A stretch of 18,434 bases of DNA from CAYPCH01 sp964409165 (GCA_964409165.1 CAYPCH010000076.1:1-18434), one strand, 5' to 3'; positions 1-8,211 are shown, counted from the first letter of the stretch. A program made the numbers and translations. The notes: generated by a model not told the origin, from the sequence alone.

Positions 1-95
1 TAACTTGTGAGCAACCAGAGCCTCAAAATACTATAAGTGGGAAAGTTGAGTCATTAATCCATTAACAGATTAATATCCACTTCCTATTCATCTTC

Positions 96-572
96 CTATT
101 CACATTTTTCATTTAAGTCTCCCTGTTTGATTTCCTTTTTTATTTTTATCTTTTTTTTTATAGATTCGCTTGCCTTCTCCAACATATCAGGTACAAGATC
201 AAGAATTTTGTCTACAGATGAGTTCACATTGACAGGAAGAAGCTTTATCTGTCCCTGACCTACAACCATAAATGCAACCGGATTAATGCTTACTCCTGCA
301 CCACTTCCACCTGCAAATGGAAATTTGCTCTTTGGGCTTCCTCCTTCTTTTCCTCTGTATTCTTCTTCACATTCATTTCCGCCTTTTGTTTCATTGCAGG
401 AATCATATTCTCCTCCGCCTGCAGCAAAACCGAACGCCACTCTCGATATGGGGATTATTACCGTTCCGTCAGGAGCTTGAACCGCATCTCCCACAATTGT
501 ATTTACATCCACCATATCTTTGATACTTTCCATAGCTGTTGTCATCAATCCTTCAATAGGATGTTCCGCCAA
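96..572 (-). CDS. ytfJ: GerW/YtfJ family sporulation protein
   Basis: The 158-residue product matches the YtfJ/GerW family in layout: an N-terminal HPIEGLMTTAMESIKDMVDV segment, VGDAVQAPDGTVIIPISRVAFGFAAGGGEYD, a variable Gly/Glu/Lys-rich centre, then FAGGSGAGVSINPVAFMVV and an amphipathic tail. Family members are small spore-associated proteins in Bacilli and Clostridia; GerW is reported to be needed for normal germination, but the biochemistry is unclear. I place the start at a TTG (572), giving MAEHPIEG as in relatives, with GGTGAT just upstream; a GTG at 581 is the alternative. It follows the DUF2953 gene by about 115 nt, a neighbour pair often seen downstream of scpAB. The centre contains two cysteines (SCNETKGGNECEEE), unusual for this low-complexity segment. 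The family call is firm; the exact start is less so. Confidence 0.9.
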   Translation of the reverse strand: MAEHPIEGLMTTAMESIKDMVDVNTIVGDAVQAPDGTVIIPISRVAFGFAAGGGEYDSCNETKGGNECEEEYRGKEGGSPKSKFPFAGGSGAGVSINPVAFMVVGQGQIKLLPVNVNSSVDKILDLVPDMLEKASESIKKKIKIKKEIKQGDLNEKCE

Positions 573-687
573 ATTAATCACCGCCTGAATTTATTAATTG
601 CACTTTTACCCGCATTCTCAGTTATATCTTCGTATATCCAGATTTACACGGATTGTGCAAAAGCAAAACAGTACAAAAAGAGCTCAT

Positions 688-1428
688 TTATCCTGCAATA
701 CTTTTTTTGATACGGATGAAGCCGAGTTTTTTGGTTATCATGCTTTTTAAAACCATCAATCCTATGATAATAATATGCACTGTTCTTATCTTAAATATGC
801 AATATAAATCAATTTTAAACTTTTTTCCCATAAAATCAGGGACAATATTTATATTCTTATTAGGGCCATTTCCTGAAAGGAAATCCGGCAAAAAGCTTTG
901 GGACTCAATGTCCCGAAGCTTTTTATTCTCTATGCGGAAAAAACTATATATTAAAGATGTAATAATCCCCGCCGCAGACCAAGCTATTCCGGTTATAATA
1001 GCAGTATACATTGCATTTCCTGTTCCGATGGCTAAATCAAATTCAAGCTTATTTATTATCATCTTGCATTTTAAATATTGAAATATCTTTGATATCAACT
1101 CCTTATGCATTTTATACTGAACTTTGTATTTCTCAATACTGTCAATTATACTCGTATATCTAACGTATCCCCTGTGCTTTTTCTTTCCTTTTCCATTTTC
1201 ATTCTTTCTTGTTTTTTTTACACTTTTATACGATATTCCCTTGCTTTTTGCATCTATAGCAGGTATTTTATATTTATATTTTATCAAGCCTTTATACGCA
1301 AAAACCGACAGCACAAACACATCATCCTTGAGATCTTTTTTGTATTCAACCAATATATTCAAGTTAGTTAAGAGGATTATTGCCATAAGTACAATAATTA
1401 TTAAAGCAATAGTTATTATATAAGCCAT
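688..1428 (-). CDS. DUF2953 domain-containing membrane protein
   Basis: This is a 246-residue protein with an N-terminal membrane helix (about residues 3-23), a basic region rich in Lys/Arg (about 60-85), and a C-terminal part containing KLEFDLAIGTGNAMYTAIITGIAWSA, which is the recognisable DUF2953 signature, followed by a short hydrophobic stretch near residues 218-228. Function is unknown. In sporulating Firmicutes DUF2953 genes commonly sit next to ytfJ, and that order is kept here, so a sporulation-linked role is likely but inferred. The ATG at 1428 is preceded by GAGGTG at six bases. A six-codon micro-ORF with its own strong ribosome site lies in the 5' leader (1471-1491). Confidence 0.85.
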   Translation of the reverse strand: MAYIITIALIIIVLMAIILLTNLNILVEYKKDLKDDVFVLSVFAYKGLIKYKYKIPAIDAKSKGISYKSVKKTRKNENGKGKKKHRGYVRYTSIIDSIEKYKVQYKMHKELISKIFQYLKCKMIINKLEFDLAIGTGNAMYTAIITGIAWSAAGIITSLIYSFFRIENKKLRDIESQSFLPDFLSGNGPNKNINIVPDFMGKKFKIDLYCIFKIRTVHIIIIGLMVLKSMITKKLGFIRIKKSIAG

Positions 1429-1532
1429 TTTTTCACCTCATATACGTCATTCCGTGCTAGCGAAATCTGACTAAAAACACGTGGAACTCATATTTTCTCC
1501 TCGTGGTATTATTAGTTATTTTTTCCTTAAAT

Positions 1533-1562
1533 AAAAAAAATACACCCATACGGTGCATTTTT
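1533..1562 (-). terminator. Intrinsic terminator after scpB
   Basis: On the minus strand an 11-bp stem (AAAAATGCACC paired with GGTGTATTTTT, one G-U pair) closes a five-base loop and is followed directly by more T residues (TTTATTT). It begins about 25 nt past the scpB stop. It should end the trpS-scpA-scpB transcript and separate it from the DUF2953-ytfJ unit. Confidence 0.75.
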
Positions 1563-1587
1563 ATAAATTAATAACGAAAGTTTGTAT

Positions 1588-2151
1588 TTATGGCTGCTCA
1601 TCATCCAATGGCTTTTCCATTGATACCTCCTGTATTTCTTCCATTTCAAATATAGGCAGATCTGAATCGGCTTTAAAACCGAATGCTCGAAAAAATTCTT
1701 CTGTTGTTTCGTATAATATGGGTTTACCTGGTGTATCAAGTCTTCCAGCATCTCTTATCAGATTTCTCTCAAGAAGCCTATTGACCGCACTATCCGAATT
1801 CACACCCCTAATCTGTTCTATTTTGGCTTTAGTAATAGGTCGATTATAGGCAATTATCGCCAGAGTTTCAAGAGCCGCTTGGGATAATCCACTTTTTTGT
1901 CTGGGCTCAAACAATACCTTTATATATTCGTAAAGTTCAGGTTTTGAACACATCTGATACCCGTTGTTTATTTCCCGTATAGTAATTCCTCTTGAAGGGT
2001 TTTCGTTATAACCTACTATCATATTGTTCAATATGAGCTTTGCTGTTTTTTTATCTATACCTGCTATTTCACATATCTTTTCAATAGATACCCTTTCACC
2101 CGATGCAAAAAGCAATCCCTCTATAACCCGTTCTATTTTCCTCAGATCCAT
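1588..2151 (-). CDS. scpB: Segregation and condensation protein B (ScpB)
   Basis: ScpB is the winged-helix partner of the SMC-ScpA chromosome condensation complex; a dimer binds the ScpA linker. The 187-residue product has the expected two winged-helix domains: IERVIEGLLFASGERVSIEKICEIAG at the start and SQAALETLAIIAYNRPITKAKIEQIRGVNSDSAV in the middle, then LGRLDTPGKP-like sequence (here GRLDTPGKPILYETTEEFFRAFG). Length is normal. I choose the ATG at 2151, with AAAGGA ten bases upstream, over the TTG three codons earlier that almost touches that site. It lies 39 nt after the scpA stop, in one transcript with scpA and trpS. The last 20 or so residues are acidic and variable. Confidence 0.95.
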   Translation of the reverse strand: MDLRKIERVIEGLLFASGERVSIEKICEIAGIDKKTAKLILNNMIVGYNENPSRGITIREINNGYQMCSKPELYEYIKVLFEPRQKSGLSQAALETLAIIAYNRPITKAKIEQIRGVNSDSAVNRLLERNLIRDAGRLDTPGKPILYETTEEFFRAFGFKADSDLPIFEMEEIQEVSMEKPLDDEQP

Positions 2152-2190
2152 TAACTTCAATTCCTTTCAAATCCTCAAATAAAACAGCCA

Positions 2191-2991
2191 TTAATTTTCT
2201 GCCGCAATCTGGTCATCATCAACATCTTTCAAATCGCCCTCACATTTATAAACCATTATCTCTGAAAACTGCTTTTGCTGAAGTACCGTTACTTTTTTCA
2301 GTTTGGTAAGCTCAAGCACAGCCAAAAGTCCTGTAACAATTTCAAGTTTGGACTTGCTTCTAAATGAAAACAGCTCCGAAAACTTGAAGTATGACCTTTT
2401 TAGAAGTGTTCTTATAACCTCACGGATCTTACTTTTTAATGACACCTTCTCAATCTGAAGAATATGAGTCATCTTTCCTGTCGTCTTGTTCATTTTCTTT
2501 TCATTTCGCTCAACAATACCAATATATGTCCGCTTTAACTCATCCAACGAAAGTTCGAGCGGTTCATCCTCCCTTTTGATATCAATCTGTTCACTAGTCT
2601 TGTAAAAGACCTTCTCCCACTCTTTGCCTCTCTTGTTTAAAATCTCTGTAAACTGCTTATACTTTTTGTATTCTACAAGCTTTAAGATAAGTTCTTCCCG
2701 CGGGTCGATCTCATCTTCCTTTTTCTCCTTGGGATTTGGAAGAAGCAATCTGGATTTTATATGCAAAAGTGTAGTAGCCAGCACTAAAAATTCACTGGCA
2801 ATTTCCAGATCCAACTCCTGCATTTCAAACAAATAATCCATGTATTGGTCAGCTATCTCATTAATCGGGATATCATAAATATCAAACTGATTCTTCTCAA
2901 TAAGATGATATAAGAGGTCAAAAGGTCCCTCAAAATTTTCAATTTTAATTGTACATGCCTTGGATAAAGCGCTCTCCATATCAACCACCAT
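2191..2991 (-). CDS. scpA: Segregation and condensation protein A (ScpA kleisin)
   Basis: ScpA is the kleisin that bridges the SMC heads and recruits ScpB. The diagnostic N-terminus is present: IKIENFEGPFDLLYHLIEKNQFDIYDIPINEIADQYMDYL, followed by FLVLATTLLHIKSRLLLPNP and an acidic/basic linker. The C-terminal winged-helix part includes YFKFSELFSFRSKSKLEIVTGLLAVLELTKL. Length, about 266 residues, is normal. The open frame extends to a GTG at 3027, which has no ribosome site. ATG codons at 2991 (GGAAAG upstream) and 2979 (GGTGG upstream) are better, and both leave the conserved core intact. It starts 61 nt after the trpS stop and is followed by scpB. Confidence 0.95.
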   Translation of the reverse strand: MVVDMESALSKACTIKIENFEGPFDLLYHLIEKNQFDIYDIPINEIADQYMDYLFEMQELDLEIASEFLVLATTLLHIKSRLLLPNPKEKKEDEIDPREELILKLVEYKKYKQFTEILNKRGKEWEKVFYKTSEQIDIKREDEPLELSLDELKRTYIGIVERNEKKMNKTTGKMTHILQIEKVSLKSKIREVIRTLLKRSYFKFSELFSFRSKSKLEIVTGLLAVLELTKLKKVTVLQQKQFSEIMVYKCEGDLKDVDDDQIAAEN

Positions 2992-3052
2992 CGCTTTCCG
3001 TGCTCTATTTGTATTACCTGAAAGCACTATAACAAAGGAAAATCAACAGCAT

Positions 3053-4042
3053 CTAAATGTAGTCAATATTCATTGCGCTTCTAACTTCTTCCATAGTTTT
3101 TCTTGCTACTTTCCTTGCTTTTTCATTCCCGCTTTGTATTATGTCTTTTATCAGGTCGGGATTCCCCAAAATCTTCTGCCTTCTCTCATAAATAGGCTCA
3201 AGATATTTAACCATATTGTTTGCAAGGTTTTTCTTACACTGTACACAGCCGATTTTACCACCCCTGCACATGCTTTCTATTTCAGGCACTTCCTCTTCAC
3301 TAAACACCTTGTGAAAAGCAAACACTGTGCAAACTTCTGGGTGACCAGGGTCATCCTTCTTTACCCTTGCCGGGTCGGTAACCATCGTACTTACCTTTTT
3401 TCTCACTTCATCAGGACTGTCTGACAACGCAATAGTATTACCGTAGCTTTTACTCATTTTCCTTCCGTCAGTTCCGGGAAGTACCTTCGCCTTTGTCAGA
3501 ATAGCCTGAGGCTCTGGAAATACTTCTTTGAACAGATAATTAAACCTTCTTGCGATTTCCCTCGTAAGCTCAAGGTGCGGAAGCTGGTCTTCACCTACAG
3601 GCACAAAACCTGCCTTATATATAAGTATATCTGCTGCCTGGAGGCAGGGATAACCCAGAAATCCGTAGGTGGTTATATTTTTATCCTTCAACTGGTTTAA
3701 CTGATCCTTGTATGTCGGACACCTTAAAAGCCATGACAACGGCGTGGACATTGAAAACAGCAAATGCAGTTCCGCATGCTCAAGTATATTTGACTGCAAG
3801 AAAAATGTACATTTTTCAGGGTCAAGCCCTGCACTCAACCAATCTATAATAAGATCACTTATATTCTTTTTCATATCGGAGGTATCTTCGTAACCTGTTG
3901 TAAGTGCATGCCAATCAGCAACAAAGAAAAAACACTCATATTCCTTCTGGAGCTTAACCCAGTTTTCCAAAGCTCCGAAATAATTTCCTAAATGTAAAGC
4001 CCCCGTAGGCCTCATTCCACTTAAAATAACTCCCTTTTTCAC
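3053..4042 (-). CDS. trpS: Tryptophanyl-tRNA synthetase with likely Fe-S cysteine motif
   Basis: This class I synthetase attaches tryptophan to tRNA-Trp in the cytoplasm. The HIGH-type motif is PTGALHLGN (residues 12-20) and the KMSKS motif is GRKMSKSYGN (KMSKS at about 195-199); GEDQLPHLELTREIARRFN is also typical. I start it at a GTG (4042), giving MKKGVILSGMRPTG and 329 residues, the usual length. AGGAGAG lies ten bases upstream, whereas the longer frame to 4102 adds 20 residues without a conserved counterpart. Cysteines 238, 259, 266 and 269 form C-x20-C-x6-C-x2-C, close to the [4Fe-4S] motif known from Thermotoga maritima TrpRS. No T-box sequence is visible in the leader. It heads trpS-scpA-scpB. 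Confidence 0.96.
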   Translation of the reverse strand: MKKGVILSGMRPTGALHLGNYFGALENWVKLQKEYECFFFVADWHALTTGYEDTSDMKKNISDLIIDWLSAGLDPEKCTFFLQSNILEHAELHLLFSMSTPLSWLLRCPTYKDQLNQLKDKNITTYGFLGYPCLQAADILIYKAGFVPVGEDQLPHLELTREIARRFNYLFKEVFPEPQAILTKAKVLPGTDGRKMSKSYGNTIALSDSPDEVRKKVSTMVTDPARVKKDDPGHPEVCTVFAFHKVFSEEEVPEIESMCRGGKIGCVQCKKNLANNMVKYLEPIYERRQKILGNPDLIKDIIQSGNEKARKVARKTMEEVRSAMNIDYI

Positions 4043-4166
4043 TACAAACTCACTCTCCTGTGAAAGTATATAATTACATACATCACGAAAATGCTTACCC
4101 ATTTAAAAATCTGATGTTTGTGATGCTTTATCAATATAATTATTTATAAATTATAACCATTTATAG

Positions 4167-4195
4167 ATTATATCTTTTTTTTTATATAAAGTCTA
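4167..4195 (-). promoter_or_regulatory. Probable sigma-A promoter of trpS-scpA-scpB
   Basis: On the minus strand TAGACT (4195-4190, four of six matches to TTGACA) is followed after 17 bases by a perfect TATAAT (4172-4167). This would start RNA about 120 nt before the trpS GTG. A second TATAAT occurs at 4155-4150, without a clear -35 partner. The whole leader is extremely AT-rich, so chance matches are possible. Confidence 0.5.
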
Positions 4196-4215
4196 ACAAT
4201 TTTTATTCACCAGTA

Positions 4216-4315
4216 TAGTGTTTCTCAAATATTTATTCAATGAAAATCCTGCAAACTTGTGGAATCGTCAAGATTCTCTGATTTTCTGCTACATAGGTAA
4301 TTTGAGAACACACTA
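4216..4315. repeat. 100-bp nested inverted repeat (MITE-like or structured RNA)
   Basis: The outer arms, 4216-4230 (TAGTGTTTCTCAAAT) and 4300-4315 (ATTTGAGAACACACTA), match as inverted repeats apart from one extra base. Inside lie a second pair, GAAAATC (4242-4248) with GATTTTC (4280-4286), and a third, GAATC (4262-4266) with GATTC (4272-4276) around a five-base loop. The element begins and ends with TA and abuts the stop codon of the site-2 protease gene. It could be a miniature inverted-repeat element or a long RNA hairpin. No T-tract follows it, so it is not a normal terminator. Confidence 0.5.
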
Positions 4316-4990
4316 CTAAACAAATAATCTGACTATGGGATCTACCACATAAATCAATCCTGAATGCACATATAACATTGCTGGCGTCAATATATTGCCT
4401 AAAATACCCGTCATCAAAAGTATTATCAATATTACAAAAGAAATTTGATGGTATTCCATCATTTTGAAATAATATTTTGTGGGCAGTATTCCTGAAAATA
4501 TCTTCGATCCGTCAAGGGGCGGTAGCGGAATAAGATTGAAAACTGCAAGAAGAATATTCATTTGAACACCTATTATGCTTATATTAAATATGATATTTAG
4601 GGCAGCTGTTGAAGCATAATCTGCCTGACCAATACCATACATGTAAAACACAAATGAACTGACAAAGGTAAAAACAAACGCCAGAAACATATTGGAAACA
4701 GGACCTGCAAAACTGACTATAACTGATCCAAGTTTTTTATTCTTAAAATTGCTAATGTTCACGGGAACCGGTTTTGCCCAACCTATAAAGCCTATAAGTA
4801 TCATAATGGTTCCAAACACATCAAGGTGTTTTAAGGGATCCATGGTTAAACGTCCTGCGTCTTTTGCGGTAGAATCTCCAAGAAGATACGCGGAAAGTGC
4901 ATGGGACATCTCATGAAACGATATTGAAAATGTAAAAACCATAAACCAGTACAATATCTGAACTGGCTGGTCTAAAGCCCTCATTAGCAT
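4316..4990 (-). CDS. Site-2 protease family protein (M50, rhomboid-unrelated membrane metalloprotease)
   Basis: This 224-residue membrane protein has the zinc-binding HEMSH (His26, Glu27, His30) in the first membrane segment and NLIPLPPLDGSKIF with the third ligand Asp160, the two hallmarks of the S2P/M50 family. About five to six hydrophobic segments are visible. It belongs to the short, PDZ-less bacterial group often called the YwhC/YdiL-like site-2 proteases, whose substrates are mostly unknown. The ATG at 4990 is preceded by AAAGGAG at eight bases. It lies 115 nt after the cca stop, so it may share the M28-cca transcript. The sequence directly after its stop is the nested inverted repeat. 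Both catalytic motifs are intact, so activity is expected. Confidence 0.9.
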   Translation of the reverse strand: MLMRALDQPVQILYWFMVFTFSISFHEMSHALSAYLLGDSTAKDAGRLTMDPLKHLDVFGTIMILIGFIGWAKPVPVNISNFKNKKLGSVIVSFAGPVSNMFLAFVFTFVSSFVFYMYGIGQADYASTAALNIIFNISIIGVQMNILLAVFNLIPLPPLDGSKIFSGILPTKYYFKMMEYHQISFVILIILLMTGILGNILTPAMLYVHSGLIYVVDPIVRLFV

Positions 4991-5067
4991 AAAATTTCTC
5001 CTTTAATCAGTCATTTATAATGGTGTTCTTTAATCTTTAATAACCTTCAATAATCTTCAATCCTTAG

Positions 5068-5102
5068 TCTCTAATCTCTAATCTCTAATCTCTAATCTCT
5101 AA
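5068..5102. repeat. Five perfect tandem copies of TCTCTAA
   Basis: The heptamer TCTCTAA repeats five times without error between the cca stop and the site-2 protease start, and looser relatives (TAATCTTTAA, TAACCTTCAA, TAATCTTCAA) extend it upstream. It is a simple-sequence tract in a transcribed spacer and a likely site of copy-number variation between strains. Confidence 0.9.
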
Positions 5103-5105
5103 TAC

Positions 5106-6404
5106 CTAACCCCTTATTCTTTTAATATACAAGAGTTCGTCATCCAATGTATCTATATTTCCGTTAACCTTCTCTTTCAAAATGCTATCTAAGATTTCTT
5201 TATATTCGGGTCCGGGTTTTATTCCCATTTCCATTAAATCTTTGCCTGTTGTAAATATTTTTATTCTTTTCGAATGATTCAGATACCGAAAAACCATTCT
5301 TTCAAATATCTCATCCTCGTTTTCCATATACAGGGCAAATATCGCTTCAATGGAAAACCCTTCCAGGATATAGTAAAACTCATAATCACTTAATTCTTTA
5401 CAGGTCAATGGCTTTCCAATTCCCTTATCTCGAATGTTAACAAATCGAATAATTTCTTCCCTGTAATCCTTTGTAAGCCTCATTCTATCAGCCGAAACAC
5501 ATACCCTCGCCAAATCCATGTTTGAATGAAGTAAAATAATATATAAAAGGATTCTATCAATATTCTCTTTAAACTTCAAGTTTTTTTGAAAGCTGTCAAA
5601 TTTCTTGTCAACACCATCAATTAATCTTTTAATATCATCTGTCAGAATTATTTCCGGGTATGTATTATTAAGAAGCCCCAATTTTAGCATGCGCTCTAAA
5701 ATACCCGAAACGTTTTTTTCATTTAAAAGTGCAAAAAATTCAAAACTCACACGTTCGTTGCTTACCGATTGCACAGCACCTGAATTAATTGCAGATAAAG
5801 CAAGTTTTTCTGTTTTTTCATCCATTCGAAAACCATACCGTTGCTCAAATCTTATTGCCCTAAAAATCCTTGTCGGGTCTTCAATAAAGCTTTCATCATG
5901 TAAGACCCTAATTACACCGTTTTTCAAGTCGGTTAATCCTTCGAAAAGGTCTGTAACTTCTCCGTAATTTAGATTATTCAGCTTTATTGCCATACAGTTT
6001 ATTGTAAAATCACGCCTATAAAGGTCATCCCTTATGGAACCTTTTTCAACATTAGGCAGAGCACCCGGGTATTCATAATATTCTTTTCTTGCGCTAACCA
6101 TATCTATATTAAAATTATCTTCCAGTTCAACAACAGCTGTCTGAAATCTTTCATGTACAATATGTTTAACAGAGTATTTTTTTGAAAACTGCTCAGCAAA
6201 CACTATTGCATTGCCTTCAACAACAATGTCCATGTCAAAGTTTTCAACACCCAGTATCAAATCCCGTACAAATCCTCCAACAACATACGCATTATATCCA
6301 CCGTTATCCGCAATCTCTCCTGCATCTTTTAAGATTTTGCGAACCCTTTGAGAAAGCCTTTCAATTTCTTTAGAAAGATTGTATGTTTTGTTTGGCATCT
6401 CCAC
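5106..6404 (-). CDS. cca: CCA tRNA nucleotidyltransferase / poly(A) polymerase family
   Basis: This class II nucleotidyltransferase adds or repairs the 3' CCA of tRNAs. The catalytic head shows YVVGGFVRDLILG (GGxVRD) followed by FDMDIVVEG with the two metal-binding Asp residues (about 57 and 59). Next come RRDFTINCMAIKLN and the nucleotide-recognition segment IEDPTRIFRAIRFEQRYGF. The remaining 250 or so residues are helical and divergent, ending in GIKPGPEYKEILDSI, typical of the tail of this family. About 432 residues is normal; no HD phosphohydrolase domain is seen. The start is a choice between GTG 6404 (GGAG eight bases upstream, preferred), ATG 6398 and GTG 6413. It overlaps the M28 gene end by about 35 nt, indicating translational coupling. 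A-adding only versus CCA-adding cannot be told from sequence alone. Confidence 0.93.
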   Translation of the reverse strand: MEMPNKTYNLSKEIERLSQRVRKILKDAGEIADNGGYNAYVVGGFVRDLILGVENFDMDIVVEGNAIVFAEQFSKKYSVKHIVHERFQTAVVELEDNFNIDMVSARKEYYEYPGALPNVEKGSIRDDLYRRDFTINCMAIKLNNLNYGEVTDLFEGLTDLKNGVIRVLHDESFIEDPTRIFRAIRFEQRYGFRMDEKTEKLALSAINSGAVQSVSNERVSFEFFALLNEKNVSGILERMLKLGLLNNTYPEIILTDDIKRLIDGVDKKFDSFQKNLKFKENIDRILLYIILLHSNMDLARVCVSADRMRLTKDYREEIIRFVNIRDKGIGKPLTCKELSDYEFYYILEGFSIEAIFALYMENEDEIFERMVFRYLNHSKRIKIFTTGKDLMEMGIKPGPEYKEILDSILKEKVNGNIDTLDDELLYIKRIRG

Positions 6405-8190
6405 TTTTTTCACTCCAATCAGTGTGTTGCTTCTCTTTTGAAATCAAAGGAGTACTCACGGTATATAAGAGAGTTATTCCCACTATAAAGGAATTGATAA
6501 ATATTATAACCGAACCGTCGTAAGACGGAAATTCGTATAAATAAGGCTGAAAGCAGATAAGAAGTACAAACCATTGAATTGCCAACCATATTAAAAATAT
6601 AATACCCCATACAACTCTCACACCAACATTTTTATAGCCTACCCTTCCCATGATCAGAATCGGCATAAATAAAAGTACCATAGCAATAAAAGCGTTAAAA
6701 TACAGAGTTGTACCTATAAATACTATAGTATACAGGGTATTCAAAAGTATTCTCTGGTTTGCAGTTGTCTTATGATAGTTATCTCCTTTTCTTCCAGATA
6801 ACATTATTCTTAGTGCAAGGATAAGCACAGACCCGGTGAAATTTATCAAAAACCATATGAGAAAAAACAACGGCAGATTTATTTCATATTCAGTGTTCAT
6901 TTTAAGTATCAGCATATAATACCCTGATGCTACCGACACTAATAGCATAGAAACAACCCACTTCAGCTCTCTTGATAAGAATCTTATAAAGGCGCCAAAA
7001 TTCTTAAACATATCAGTTGATGAAATCAGCCACAGAAGTATTACCGTAAAGAATATAAAAAACGCAAAACCGGTTACAGGCGCCATACCCAAATATCTTC
7101 GACCTTGAACAATATAGTTTGTGCTGTTCAAATCTCCTTTGAAGCTATTGAGGTCAATACTATATATATATTGCTCCGCAAACTCTCCTATCATTTCAAT
7201 GGTTTCTGCACTAGCATACTCCATAGTATCACTATAAGAGTGGAATACTTCTTCCGGGTCAACTTTTTCACCTTCCTTTGCAGCTATTAAACCAATGGAA
7301 GGTATATTTTTAGCTACAAAAGGTCCTGAGTCGGTATTTGTATCTCCAGCCACCCTTTTTGACATCAATCTGCCAAAAAGGTCATATTTCAAGCCAAGCC
7401 CCAAAGAATCAAATCCTCCGTCCTCATCAAGGAAATACACAGACAAATCTTTTGACGTCATAATGCTTTGTGCCAATGCAGTAGTCCAAAGAGGAGAGGC
7501 TCCTTTGGCACCTTCAAACTGGTAAAGTCCTATTGCATCTGCATCTTTATACCCAACACAATCAAGCACTAATGCAAGCTTTATAGGAAGGCTATTATGC
7601 TTTTCTGCAAAATACTCAGACCCTTTAAGTCCTACTTCCTCACCGTCAAATGAAACAAACACATATGTCCAGTAATGTTCTCTGGATGTCAGAACCCTTG
7701 CTAATTCAAGCATTGCTACAGTGCCAGAAGCATTATCCTGCGCTCCTTCATGACCTTCGCCGTCATCTCCGCCTATAACTATAGTATCTCTGTGTGCACC
7801 TACTAAAACTACCTCTTCACTTTTTCCCTTACTTATTCCGATAACATTAATCCCATTTACTTTACTGTCAATGGTTGGTTCAATCATTCCCATAATAAGT
7901 GCCTGGGATTCAAATTCTTCATAATTCGTCTCAAGACCAATTTCTTCAAACTTTTTCCCAATCCATTGAGCCGATTCCCTGGCGTTTTCACTTCCAACCA
8001 TTCTGTCTGGATAATTTTCAACAAGATACTTAAGATCTTCAAAAGCTCTCTTGCCGGAAAATTCGAGTTCACCTTCGTAATGATTTAAATCCGGTAAATC
8101 TTTAAGCCAATAACTGTTTATAAAAACAGGAACTGACACGATGATGACAATATAAACAACCAAATATGCCAACAGCTTTTTTATATTCAT
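6370..8190 (-). CDS. Membrane-anchored M28 family metallopeptidase
   Basis: The protein is predicted to be an extracytoplasmic zinc aminopeptidase-like enzyme. One N-terminal helix (about residues 5-24) is followed by an M28 domain with the five expected ligands: His133 (GAHRDT), Asp152 (AQDNASG), Glu184/185 (FDGEEVGLKG), Asp210 (LDCVGYKD) and His317 (FHSYSDTMEY). From about residue 372 to the end lie six or seven membrane helices, so the 606-residue protein is much longer than a plain M28 enzyme. Similar fusions resemble the ER-type M28 peptidases with a multispanning tail. The start is ATG 8190, with GGGGG six bases upstream; the TTG at 8202 overlaps that site. It probably begins a transcript with cca. 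The substrate is unknown. Confidence 0.88.
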   Translation of the reverse strand: MNIKKLLAYLVVYIVIIVSVPVFINSYWLKDLPDLNHYEGELEFSGKRAFEDLKYLVENYPDRMVGSENARESAQWIGKKFEEIGLETNYEEFESQALIMGMIEPTIDSKVNGINVIGISKGKSEEVVLVGAHRDTIVIGGDDGEGHEGAQDNASGTVAMLELARVLTSREHYWTYVFVSFDGEEVGLKGSEYFAEKHNSLPIKLALVLDCVGYKDADAIGLYQFEGAKGASPLWTTALAQSIMTSKDLSVYFLDEDGGFDSLGLGLKYDLFGRLMSKRVAGDTNTDSGPFVAKNIPSIGLIAAKEGEKVDPEEVFHSYSDTMEYASAETIEMIGEFAEQYIYSIDLNSFKGDLNSTNYIVQGRRYLGMAPVTGFAFFIFFTVILLWLISSTDMFKNFGAFIRFLSRELKWVVSMLLVSVASGYYMLILKMNTEYEINLPLFFLIWFLINFTGSVLILALRIMLSGRKGDNYHKTTANQRILLNTLYTIVFIGTTLYFNAFIAMVLLFMPILIMGRVGYKNVGVRVVWGIIFLIWLAIQWFVLLICFQPYLYEFPSYDGSVIIFINSFIVGITLLYTVSTPLISKEKQHTDWSEKSGDAKQNIQSF

Positions 8191-8211
8191 CTGTTCCCCC
8201 AATTTTTTTAT

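Noticed and set aside
3..65. Plus-strand frame ending in CEQPEPQNTISGKVESLIH and a stop at 63-65, possibly the 3' end of a convergent gene
   Set aside because: Only 20 codons are visible, no family is recognisable, and the AT-rich spacer gives such frames by chance.
53..74. ATTAATC / GATTAAT hairpin downstream of ytfJ as a terminator
   Set aside because: The stem is seven AT-rich pairs with no T-tract, too weak to call.
653..1081. 142-codon plus-strand frame over the DUF2953 gene
   Set aside because: The minus-strand gene has a family signature and a ribosome site; this frame has neither.
4043..4315. T-box riboswitch in the trpS leader
   Set aside because: The conserved AGGGTGGNACCGCG sequence is absent and no matching terminator lies before the GTG start.
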